Below are positions 1 through 5,797 of a stretch of 6,501 nucleotides of DNA, piece after piece (position 1 is the stretch's first letter; each line of letters opens with the position of its first letter). The stretch is from an uncultured Eubacteriales bacterium (GTDB lineage Bacteria; Bacillota; Clostridia; Oscillospirales; Oscillospiraceae). The translations under genes were made by a program, and so were the position numbers. The DNA is taken from contig URSX01000092.1 of the NCBI GenBank assembly GCA_900550615.1, forward strand, positions 1-6,501. Reading direction: 5' to 3'. The notes below the pieces were generated by a model, which saw only the letters and a list, made by a program, of their open reading frames with translations, was not told the DNA's origin and did not search any database.

Positions 1-31
1 GGAGGTCTGAGTCTGTAGATTTTACCTTATT

Positions 32-2008
32 TTACTTTACCAGCAGTTTCTTCTTGAGAACCAGCGCGGCACCGGTCACGGACAGAACCACTGCCGCAGC
101 CAGCAGCGCGATGCCGGCATCACCGGTTTCGGGGTTGGTATCCGCGTCGGGGGTATTGGTGTCGGGGGCATCGGTGTCATCCTTGTCGGGCACGGCGGGC
201 GCGGCGGCGGGGATAGTTTCCGCCTTAGTCTGCTGACATACCGTGCAGGTATAGGTCTTGACACCGTCAGAATCCGCAGTGGCGGCCTTGGTCACAACGC
301 CGTCGTCCCAGCTGTGGGCATCGGTTTTGGACAGGCTCTTGGTCTGGGTCTCGCCGCAGATGGTGCAGGTCTGGGTGGCTACGCCCTTGTCCTTGCAGGT
401 GGGGGCGGTGGTGGTCTCCCAGTCGCCGTAGGTGTGCTCGTGGGACACGACGTGCTTATACAGCTCCAGGGTCAGGGTGTGGGCCTGCTCGGCCAGTGCG
501 GCGCTCTCCTCGGTGGCATAGGCCTTTGCCTCGTCGATGCTCATACCGGACAGGGCGGCCTGCATCTCCTGAGCCTTGTCATAGCAGAGCTGCTGCATCT
601 TGGCAAGCTGGGTGTGGATCAGGGCATCGTCTGCATCGGAGCACAGATCCGACAGGGCGTAGTTGGAAAGTGCGTCCACCGTCCAGTAGTAGCTGCTTTC
701 CCAGCCGTCAGGCAGGACGATGTAGCCGGTGGCGCCATTCCAGGAGGTGTAGGGGTAGGCACCGTACATGGAGTCGGGTGCTTCCGTGGTGAAGCTGGCC
801 TCGGTACCGCCGACCTTATAGCCTGCGTACATATCGGTGGTCAGAACGGGGAAGTAGGGGATGGACACGGTGTACTGACCGTGCTCCATGGCCAACCACT
901 CCAGCGTGGAGGTCTCCATAGCACCGGTGGACTGGATCTGGAAGATATGCCACTCCAGATTGCCGGTATTGCCGATGCCGTCTACCTTATAATAGTCCAC
1001 CAGATCCTGGATGTCGATCTCGCCCAGAGCGTTCTGGATATTGGTATACAGGGGGACGATCTGGCCGTCCTTTACGTTGGAGATGGTGAAGTCCTCGGGG
1101 GAGAGGGAGGAGGCGGTCAGAGCGTTTTCACCCAGGAAGTAGTTCAGGCCGTTTACCAGCCGGGCATTGGGCTCCTCAGTGGCATAGCCGCAGTAGGACT
1201 TGAAAACGTCGATGGTGTTTTCCCCCTCATCGCCTGCATAGGTGCCGGCCTGCTTGGCCACATCGATGAGATTTTCGGAGGCGAGGACGTTGACTGTGTC
1301 GTCCAGGTCTACAAGGCCGATGGCGCCCATATTGGGGTTCATAGCGATCATGTTGGAGCTCAGCTTCACGGCGATGTAGGTGTGGCCGGTGAAGTTCTCT
1401 ACATACCAGATCTCATTCTGGTCGCCGATGAGCACGCCGGCCTGCTCGCCGGCACCTACGGTGTCATAGATGTGCAGCAGCAGCTTCACACCCTCCTTGG
1501 CCGAGGAAGCCTCGCTGAGGAGGATGGTGGCCAGATCGCTCTCGCAGATGCCCTCGTCGACCATGGGGTCAACGCCGCTGCCGTCCCAGCCGGCGGTTTT
1601 GCCGTTGCCGGAGAGGGTCACGGTGGCGGAGACGGAAACGCCCTTTTCATTGGTGCCTACCTCCTCCATGGGGGTGTGGGAGTGGGTCTGACCGCAGTCG
1701 GGGCACACGCCGGAGGTGTTGTCATCGGAGGTGGCAGTATAGGAATAGCTGTCATGGCTGAAGGTGTGGGTGAAACCGTAGCAGCCCTGATAAAAACTGC
1801 CGGCGGCGTACTTGCCGTGGGCGTTTACATAGGCGATCTTGTTGTAGCTGTTGGAATAGTCCTCACTTCGCGCCATGAAGGAAGAACCGTCGCTTGTCAG
1901 GTCGGAGCCTACATACACCATGGTGCAGGCCGAGGCGCTGATCACGCAGAGCAGCAGCGTGGCTGTCAGTGCGGTCATAAGGAGCCAGAGTTTCTTCATC
2001 GTTTTCAT
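32..2008 (-). CDS. Secreted, cell-wall-anchored C69-family peptidase (PepD-like Ntn hydrolase)
   Basis: This 658-residue protein is probably an exported dipeptidase or amidase of peptidase family C69 (PepD-like, N-terminal nucleophile fold). Residues 1-27 form a signal peptide (KK at 5-6, hydrophobic core 7-23, ASA at 25-27). The next residue, Cys28, starts the family signature, with DGSSF at 40-44 and ARSED at 46-50. Cleavage after Ala27 would expose Cys28 as the nucleophile. NEKGVSVSAT at 120-129 is a second family-like block. Before it, C102, C105, H109 and H111 form a possible metal knuckle not typical of the family. The C-terminus carries two Cys-pair surface repeats (about 523-555 and 565-594; CxxC at 548/551 and 588/591), a Pro/Asp/Thr spacer (607-624), NPETG at 625-629, a hydrophobic helix (about 632-651) and KKK, which is a sortase-type anchor. 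The start fits a GGGAG site 8 bases upstream. Exact substrate and sortase class are unknown. Confidence 0.92.
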   Translation of the reverse strand: MKTMKKLWLLMTALTATLLLCVISASACTMVYVGSDLTSDGSSFMARSEDYSNSYNKIAYVNAHGKYAAGSFYQGCYGFTHTFSHDSYSYTATSDDNTSGVCPDCGQTHSHTPMEEVGTNEKGVSVSATVTLSGNGKTAGWDGSGVDPMVDEGICESDLATILLSEASSAKEGVKLLLHIYDTVGAGEQAGVLIGDQNEIWYVENFTGHTYIAVKLSSNMIAMNPNMGAIGLVDLDDTVNVLASENLIDVAKQAGTYAGDEGENTIDVFKSYCGYATEEPNARLVNGLNYFLGENALTASSLSPEDFTISNVKDGQIVPLYTNIQNALGEIDIQDLVDYYKVDGIGNTGNLEWHIFQIQSTGAMETSTLEWLAMEHGQYTVSIPYFPVLTTDMYAGYKVGGTEASFTTEAPDSMYGAYPYTSWNGATGYIVLPDGWESSYYWTVDALSNYALSDLCSDADDALIHTQLAKMQQLCYDKAQEMQAALSGMSIDEAKAYATEESAALAEQAHTLTLELYKHVVSHEHTYGDWETTTAPTCKDKGVATQTCTICGETQTKSLSKTDAHSWDDGVVTKAATADSDGVKTYTCTVCQQTKAETIPAAAPAVPDKDDTDAPDTNTPDADTNPETGDAGIALLAAAVVLSVTGAALVLKKKLLVK

Positions 2009-2026
2009 TTTTCGTTCTCCCTTCCT

Positions 2027-2058
2027 GTGCGATTCCCTCTTGGCGCTGAGGAATGCAC
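2027..2058 (-). promoter_or_regulatory. Leader hairpin abutting the ribosome binding site of the peptidase gene
   Basis: In the predicted mRNA leader, GTGC-ATTC-CTC pairs with GAG-GAAT-GCAC across an 8-base loop, with two single-base bulges (11 base pairs in all). The hairpin ends at 2027. The purine-rich ribosome binding site (AGGAAGGGAG, 2026-2017) starts directly next to it. It could stabilise the message 5' end or affect ribosome access. No known riboswitch motif is recognised. Confidence 0.45.
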
Positions 2059-2077
2059 GGTTTTATGTGATGAGTTC

Positions 2078-2105
2078 ATTATACATAAATATTCACATAT
2101 GTCAA
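2078..2105 (-). promoter_or_regulatory. Near-consensus housekeeping promoter for the C69 peptidase gene
   Basis: On the minus strand a perfect TTGACA (2105-2100) is followed after 16 bases by a perfect TATAAT (2083-2078). The start of transcription would be near 2071, giving a leader of about 62 bases before the ATG at 2008. The two hexamers match the vegetative sigma-factor consensus, so the gene is probably well expressed unless it is repressed. Confidence 0.85.
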
Positions 2106-2241
2106 GCAAAACATGAATAAATATTTGCGCCGGTGCATATTTGGGGCATATTCACGAATGGGAGGAGAAGGGAAAGTACACCAGTTGTAAAAATCTGACA
2201 ACGGTCGAGACGGGGAAGGGATGCAGGGGGGAGAGAGCATC

Positions 2242-2287
2242 TTGACGGTGGAGAATTTTTCCGGTATACTAACAAAAAAGAAGGAGG
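2242..2287 (+). promoter_or_regulatory. Promoter and ribosome binding site of the small membrane protein gene
   Basis: TTGACG (2242-2247) and TATACT (2265-2270) lie 17 bases apart, a good vegetative promoter with a start of transcription near 2277. AAGGAGG (2281-2287) follows, 7 bases before the ATG at 2295. The predicted leader is only about 18 bases. This promoter and site are the main evidence that the 67-residue frame is a real gene. Confidence 0.8.
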
Positions 2288-2294
2288 ATTTGCT

Positions 2295-2498
2295 ATGGGT
2301 TTTGTGGCGATAATCGGCCTGATCTTTGGGCCGCTTGTATGTCTGCTGTTTGCCGGGTGGTTTTATGTGCGCTGGCAGAACGAGGAGGACGAGGAAAAGG
2401 CTCTGCCGAACAGAAAGGCGTGCTTCCGCTTTCTGATCGCCGCCGGGGTGTGCCTGGTGGTATTCGGCGTGCTGAAGCTGATTTTCCCCATTACATAA
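2295..2498 (+). CDS. Small two-helix membrane protein of unknown function
   Basis: This 67-residue protein is not recognised as a member of a named family. It has two hydrophobic helices, about residues 3-24 and 43-64. They are separated by a short polar loop with an acidic run (EEDEEK, 30-35) followed by basic residues (R40, K41, R45). Positive charges in the loop suggest that both termini face outside and the loop lies in the cytoplasm, but this is inference. A strong ribosome binding site and a clean promoter precede it, and a hairpin terminator follows 9 bases after the stop. It is therefore a single-gene transcription unit, convergent with the ywlG-like gene. No cysteine pairs or enzyme motifs are seen. 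Confidence 0.75.
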   Translation: MGFVAIIGLIFGPLVCLLFAGWFYVRWQNEEDEEKALPNRKACFRFLIAAGVCLVVFGVLKLIFPIT

Positions 2499-2507
2499 AT
2501 ATGCAAA

Positions 2508-2539
2508 AAATGAGCACCGGCCAATGCCGGTGCTCATTT
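2508..2539. terminator. Bidirectional intrinsic terminator between convergent genes
   Basis: A 14-bp perfect stem (2508-2521 with 2526-2539) closes a CAAT loop. On the minus strand the stem runs into a run of six T (2510-2505), a strong terminator for the ywlG-like gene that ends at 2564. On the plus strand the tail is only ATTTA, so termination of the small membrane protein gene is weaker but plausible. Confidence 0.85.
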
Positions 2540-2563
2540 ACTTGCCTGTATTCAGGGAAGAGG

Positions 2564-3166
2564 TCAGGTGAAGTCGGGATAGCCGTCCTTCAGCGTTTCG
2601 TCATAGATGGCGCGCTCACCGCCGATGAACTTCGGACGTACCCGGGCCGCCAGGACAATGGCGCTGCCGATATGATCCTGATCCAGACGGACGGGGACAG
2701 CCACCTTCTTCAGGTGCATGCCGATCAGCGTACCGCCGATGTCCAGACCGGCGTCTGCGTGGATCTCCTCCAGGGCTACAGGGTGCCGGAAGCTATTATA
2801 GGCGGCGGTGGCAAAGGAGCTGCCCGCCTTGGGCTGGGGCTTGACATTCACGATCTCTGCGCCGGGAACGACCTCGTGCTCGACGATCAGAGCACGGTTC
2901 AGATGCTCGCAGCACTGGGCGGCGATATAGATCCCCTGGGGGGCAAAGACACTGTTGAGTCCGTTGAAAATGGCCTGGGCTACCTCGGGCGTGGACCAGC
3001 TGCCCACGCGCCGCCCCACCACCTCGCTGGTGCTGCAGCCCACCACAACGATCTGCCCCTGATGCAGATGCGCTGCATCCAGCAGCTGCTGGGCGGCCTT
3101 AGCCGCCTCACTCTGTACCTGCCAGAACAGTTCTTTTTTCTCCAATTCATGCACGACTCCGGCCAT
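2564..3166 (-). CDS. ywlG: YwlG/TIGR01440 (UPF0340, DUF436) family protein
   Basis: This is a soluble protein of about 200 residues belonging to the conserved but uncharacterised YwlG family of Firmicutes. No biochemical role is established to my knowledge. The family blocks are intact: GCSTSEV at 43-49, QCCEHLNRAL at 84-93, DAGLDIG at 138-144, IGMHLKKVAVPVR at 148-160 and RPKFIGGERA at 177-186. The Cys, His and Asp residues in these blocks look like a conserved active or binding site. The frame stays open to an ATG at 3232, but that codon lies in the loop of a stable hairpin and would add 22 atypical residues. The ATG at 3166 has AAAGGA about 10 bases upstream and gives the usual family length. 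It lies 93 bases downstream of the S-component gene, with no U-rich terminator between, so cotranscription is likely. In Bacillus ywlG sits beside glyA (a PLP enzyme); a B6 link is only a guess. Confidence 0.9.
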   Translation of the reverse strand: MAGVVHELEKKELFWQVQSEAAKAAQQLLDAAHLHQGQIVVVGCSTSEVVGRRVGSWSTPEVAQAIFNGLNSVFAPQGIYIAAQCCEHLNRALIVEHEVVPGAEIVNVKPQPKAGSSFATAAYNSFRHPVALEEIHADAGLDIGGTLIGMHLKKVAVPVRLDQDHIGSAIVLAARVRPKFIGGERAIYDETLKDGYPDFT

Positions 3167-3178
3167 GATGATATCATC
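3167..3178. repeat. Perfect 12-bp palindrome before the ywlG-like start codon
   Basis: GATGATATCATC is its own reverse complement and occupies the whole spacer between the AAAGG ribosome site and the ATG at 3166. It could be a protein-binding site or could allow message dimer contact. Such a palindrome can also arise by chance. Confidence 0.35.
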
Positions 3179-3216
3179 CTTTCCTTTGGGGAGAAAACAC
3201 TCCCTGCCAATGATGA

Positions 3217-3244
3217 CAGGCGGAGGCCGCATCGCCTCCGCCTG
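3217..3244. repeat. GC-rich hairpin between the S-component and ywlG-like genes
   Basis: An 11-bp perfect stem (3217-3227 with 3234-3244) closes a 6-base loop 16 bases after the S-component stop. On the minus strand it is followed by TGTCATCATT, not a T run, so it does not look like an intrinsic terminator. It may instead act as a processing or stabilising element that sets different levels for the two cistrons. It also covers the spurious upstream ATG at 3232. Confidence 0.6.
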
Positions 3245-3259
3245 CGCATATACAGTGTA

Positions 3260-3772
3260 TCACGCCAGAGCCAGTTTGTCCAGTGCTTTGCTGCGCTTGA
3301 GCACGGTGAAGAGGATCAGGCCGATGGCCAGGCCCATGGCCGCCTGCACCAGGTTGCCGGGGATGCTGGCGGCAGCGCCGATGCCCTTGCCCAGCAGCAG
3401 ACCGGCATAGCCAAAGTAGCCGACGACCATGATGATCTCGGCCACCACGCCGCTGACCACATAGCCTACGGGCTTATTGGCCATAGCCTTGGCGATGAGG
3501 GCGGCCACCAGAGCCATCACGCCCTTAATGACCAGAGTGCCGGGGGCATAGTGGGCGTAGCCGTTGAGCAGGTCGGTGAGCATGGAGCCGATCCCGGCGG
3601 CAGCACCGCCCCACCAGGGGCCCAGCAGCCAGCCGGAGAGCAGCACGCAGCTGTCGCCCAGGTTTACATAGCCCTGCATGGGGGAGGGGATCTGAACCAC
3701 CATAGTGGCTACATAGGTCAGCGCGGCCATCAAGGCGGCAAAGACCAGATTGCGAATTCGTTTATCTTTCAT
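3260..3772 (-). CDS. ECF transporter S component (vitamin uptake; possibly B6-related)
   Basis: This 170-residue integral membrane protein has about six hydrophobic helices and binds the substrate for an energy-coupling factor transporter. It resembles the S components of the general ECF family. Helix 1 has the small-residue pattern for contact with EcfT (AALMAALTYVA, 12-22). VNLGDS (37-42), a Gly-rich segment (GPWWGGAAAGIG, 51-62), GTLVIKG (78-84) and a conserved-looking SIPGN (136-140) follow. No EcfA or EcfT genes lie in the window, so it would share the cell's common module. The ATG at 3772 is chosen over the one at 3799. It has AGAGG 8 bases upstream, and the predicted transcript begins at about 3799, too late for the upstream codon. 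The divergent MocR regulator points to pyridoxine-like substrates, while the nearby thiamine pyrophosphokinase leaves thiamine or its precursors open. The ligand cannot be read from the sequence. Confidence 0.88.
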   Translation of the reverse strand: MKDKRIRNLVFAALMAALTYVATMVVQIPSPMQGYVNLGDSCVLLSGWLLGPWWGGAAAGIGSMLTDLLNGYAHYAPGTLVIKGVMALVAALIAKAMANKPVGYVVSGVVAEIIMVVGYFGYAGLLLGKGIGAAASIPGNLVQAAMGLAIGLILFTVLKRSKALDKLALA

Positions 3773-3803
3773 TTCATTCACCTCTTGCGTTTTTTCCATG
3801 TCT

Positions 3804-3863
3804 GTATTATAGTAGGAACTGGGTATATTAAAATACCCATTACGATATTGTTTGATAATACCA
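3804..3863. promoter_or_regulatory. Divergent promoter/operator region of S component and MocR regulator
   Basis: On the minus strand TATAAT (3811-3806) would start the S-component transcript near 3799. Its -35 (ATTTTA at 3834-3829) is poor, suggesting activator dependence. On the plus strand GATAAT (3854-3859) is the mirror-like -10, also with a poor -35, and it would leave a leader of only about 10 bases. Two nested inverted repeats are visible: GTATTAT (3804-3810) with ATAATAC (3855-3861), and GGGTAT (3821-3826) with ATACCC (3833-3838). ATACCC (3833) and ATACCA (3858) also form a direct repeat 25 bases apart. Known MocR regulators such as GabR bind ATACCA-type direct repeats, so this is the expected operator. 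Confidence 0.65.
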
Positions 3864-3875
3864 GATGGAGGCCAT

Positions 3876-5294
3876 ATGCTGACTTACACGCTGGAAAAAC
3901 AGAATAGAGAGAGCCTGTATGAGCAGCTATACCGCTTCATTCGGGAGGATATCCTGACAGGACGGCTGCAGGCGGGGGAGAAGCTGCCCTCCAAGCGGAC
4001 GCTGGCCCAGCATCTGGAGGTGAGCATCATCACCGTGAAAAACGCATATGAGCAGCTACTGGCGGAGGGGTATATCCACGCCATGGAGCGCTGCGGATAC
4101 TTCGTGTCCGAGGTGGATCGGCCGCCGGAGAGCCGACAGGCTGCTCACACCCTGTGCACGGAGCCGACAAGGGAGAAGGGGTGGTTGCTGGACTTTGCAT
4201 CCGGGGCCATGGATCCGGCGTACTTTCCCTTTACCGTGTGGGCGCGGCTCATGCGCCAGACCATACTGGAACAGGACAAGGAGCTGCTGCGGGCGGCACC
4301 ATACAACGGCGCGGCGGAGCTGCGGGCGGCCATTGCGGACTATCTGCAGCAGTTCCGAGGGATGCAGGTGGATCCGGAGCAGATCATTGTGGGCGCCGGG
4401 ACGGAGCTGCTGTACCACATGCTGATCCAGCTCCTGGGAAGGGATAAATGCTACGCGGTGGAGGATCCCGGATACAGCAAGATCGCCGCCATATACGAGA
4501 GCAACCTCGTGCAGGTGCAGTACATCGGAATAGACGAGGCGGGCCTGTCTGCGGAGGAGCTGCGGCAGCAGTCGGCCCAGGTGGTGCATATTTCCCCCAC
4601 CCACCACTATCCCACCGGGACGGTGATGCCCATCGGGCGGCGGCAGGAGCTGCTGCGCTGGGCCGCGGAGCAGCCGGAGCGGTATATACTGGAGGACGAC
4701 TACGACAGCGAATTCCGCTTTGTGGGCAGGCCGATCCCGACGCTGTATTCCACGGACGAAAACCAATGCGTGGTGTATCTGAACACGTTCTCCAAGACCA
4801 TCGCGCCGTCTATCCGCATCAGCTATATGATCCTGCCGCCGCGGCTGCTGCAGCGATATCGGGAGAACCTGGGCTTCTACGCCTGCACTGTGTCCGGGTT
4901 TGAGCAGTATACCCTGGCGAAATTTCTGGAACGGGGGTATTTTGAGCGGCATCTGGGCCGCATACGAAACCGATACCGGCAAAAGAGGGATCAGGTGATA
5001 GAGGAGTTTATGCAGGGGCCGCTGGCGGGCCGGGTGAAGATCACAGGGCAGGACGCGGGGCTGCACTTTCTGGCTCAGCTGCAGACGCAGCTGCCGGATC
5101 ATGAGCTGCAGCGACGGGCTGCGGAACGGGGGCTGAGGCTTGCCATGCTGTCAGACTACTATCACCAAAAGCAGGAGGCCAGGCAGCACACGCTGGTGGT
5201 GAACTATTCGGGGCTGGATATGCAGCACCTGCCGAAGGCACTGGAGGATCTGGCGGATATGATAAAGGAGGAGTCAACGTGTACGACGAATTGA
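3876..5294 (+). CDS. MocR/PdxR-family PLP-dependent transcriptional regulator
   Basis: This 472-residue regulator fuses a GntR-type winged helix-turn-helix to a type I aminotransferase-like domain. The DNA-binding part is at about residues 12-78 (LPSKRTLAQHLEVS, 37-50; ITVKNAYEQLLAEGY, 52-66). A linker of about 30 residues follows, then the large domain from about 105. YNGAAELRAAIADYL (143-157), SPTHHYPTG (240-248), EDDYDSEF (273-280, with D274 and Y276 as expected PLP contacts) and NTFSKT (303-308) place K307 as the Schiff-base lysine. The protein should therefore bind PLP. Family members such as PdxR and GabR sense PLP, alone or with an amine, and act on a divergent gene. The ATG at 3876 is preceded by GGAGG 4 bases away; the longer TTG-start frame from 3852 would run through the promoter and is rejected. 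Its divergent partner is a vitamin S component. The end overlaps the next gene by 16 bases. Confidence 0.93.
   Translation: MLTYTLEKQNRESLYEQLYRFIREDILTGRLQAGEKLPSKRTLAQHLEVSIITVKNAYEQLLAEGYIHAMERCGYFVSEVDRPPESRQAAHTLCTEPTREKGWLLDFASGAMDPAYFPFTVWARLMRQTILEQDKELLRAAPYNGAAELRAAIADYLQQFRGMQVDPEQIIVGAGTELLYHMLIQLLGRDKCYAVEDPGYSKIAAIYESNLVQVQYIGIDEAGLSAEELRQQSAQVVHISPTHHYPTGTVMPIGRRQELLRWAAEQPERYILEDDYDSEFRFVGRPIPTLYSTDENQCVVYLNTFSKTIAPSIRISYMILPPRLLQRYRENLGFYACTVSGFEQYTLAKFLERGYFERHLGRIRNRYRQKRDQVIEEFMQGPLAGRVKITGQDAGLHFLAQLQTQLPDHELQRRAAERGLRLAMLSDYYHQKQEARQHTLVVNYSGLDMQHLPKALEDLADMIKEESTCTTN
5265..5281 (+). promoter_or_regulatory. Ribosome binding site and GTG start of the Gre factor inside the regulator gene
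   Basis: AAGGAGG lies inside the last codons of the MocR gene, 7 bases before a GTG at 5279. The regulator stop is at 5292-5294, so translation of the two genes overlaps by 16 bases and is probably coupled. The strong site supports the GTG as the true start; the next in-frame ATG (Met13) would remove the start of the coiled coil. Confidence 0.8.
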
Positions 5295-5782
5295 CAAGGA
5301 GCGACCTGCAGAAAATGCAGGAGGAGATCGACTATCGGGTGCGGGAGCTGCGGCCGAAGCTCATTGAGGATGTGCAGACCGCCCGGGCCTTTGGAGATTT
5401 GAGTGAGAACTTTGAGTACAAATGCGCCAAGCAGGAGAAAAACCGGAACGACAGCCGCATCCGCTATCTGCAGCGGATGATCAAAACGGCCAGGGTCATT
5501 GAGGACCGCTCCGGGGCGGACACCGCAGGACTGTACGACACCGTGGAGATCCTCATGGAAAACACGGGGAAGAAGCGGAAGATCACACTGGTGACCACCC
5601 TGCGGCAGGATGCCCTGAAGGGACTGATCAGCAAGGAATCCCCGGTGGGCCGGGCGGTGCTGGGGCACAAGGCCGGGGAGCGGGTACAGGTACAGATGGA
5701 AAACGGCAGCGCCTATTGGCTGCAGATCTGCGCCGTGGAGAAGGGGACGGATGACGGCTCCATCCCCATCGGCAGTTTTTGA
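5279..5782 (+). CDS. greA: GreA/GreB-family transcript cleavage factor
   Basis: This 167-residue protein matches the Gre family in length and layout. An N-terminal antiparallel coiled coil (about 5-78) is followed by an FKBP-like C-terminal domain (about 85-165). The coiled-coil tip carries GDLSEN (39-44). D40 and E43 match the acidic pair that inserts into the RNA polymerase secondary channel and stimulates cleavage of backtracked RNA, so the protein should be catalytically competent. SPVGRAVLGHKAGERVQV (154-bp span around residues 120-138) is the typical C-terminal block. The opening lacks the usual GreA 'T.EG...L..EL' start and the coil is richer in Arg and Asn than canonical GreA, so it may be a paralogue of the housekeeping factor. 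It overlaps the MocR gene and is followed 15 bases later by thiamine pyrophosphokinase, so it is the middle gene of the operon. A role specific to cofactor metabolism is not evident. Confidence 0.88.
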   Translation: MYDELTRSDLQKMQEEIDYRVRELRPKLIEDVQTARAFGDLSENFEYKCAKQEKNRNDSRIRYLQRMIKTARVIEDRSGADTAGLYDTVEILMENTGKKRKITLVTTLRQDALKGLISKESPVGRAVLGHKAGERVQVQMENGSAYWLQICAVEKGTDDGSIPIGSF

Positions 5783-5797
5783 CAGGAGGAAATAGAA

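Noticed and set aside
76..110. Lipoprotein or mobile-element interpretation of the C-terminal hydrophobic tail of the C69 peptidase
   Set aside because: The order NPETG, hydrophobic helix, KKK is that of a sortase anchor; no transposase, terminal repeats or integrase are seen anywhere in the window.
314..2116. A 600-codon open frame on the plus strand, antisense to the C69 peptidase
   Set aside because: Its translation is Gly/Val/His-rich without family motifs, no ribosome site precedes it, and the opposite strand encodes a protein with clear domains. It is a by-product of GC-rich codon use.
2106..2241. Possible small RNA or operator between the two divergent promoters, with repeated GCATATT and TATTCAC
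   Set aside because: The repeats are short and irregular in AT-rich DNA, and no promoter-terminator pair frames an RNA gene. Nothing firm can be claimed.
2079..2537. A 152-codon minus-strand frame over the intergenic region and the small membrane protein
   Set aside because: It spans a terminator and two promoters, lacks a ribosome site and has no coherent protein features.
3167..3232. Upstream ATG at 3232 as start of the ywlG-like gene
   Set aside because: The codon sits in a hairpin loop without a ribosome site, and the extra residues are outside the family's usual N-terminus.
3773..3799. Upstream ATG at 3799 as start of the S component
   Set aside because: It coincides with the predicted transcription start and has no ribosome site. 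The ATG at 3772 has AGAGG at proper distance.
3773..3875. Thiamine, FMN or other vitamin riboswitch before the S component or regulator
   Set aside because: The predicted leaders are only about 10 to 27 bases long and contain none of the conserved motifs, so there is no room for a riboswitch.
2339..3907. A 522-codon open frame on the plus strand across the small membrane protein, ywlG-like and S-component genes
   Set aside because: It crosses the terminator hairpin and the divergent operator and shows no recognisable domain. The minus-strand genes explain the region.
4056..5102. A 348-codon minus-strand frame antisense to the MocR regulator
   Set aside because: Its composition (Arg/Leu/His/Gln-rich) is that of a shadow frame, and the plus strand has a complete regulator.
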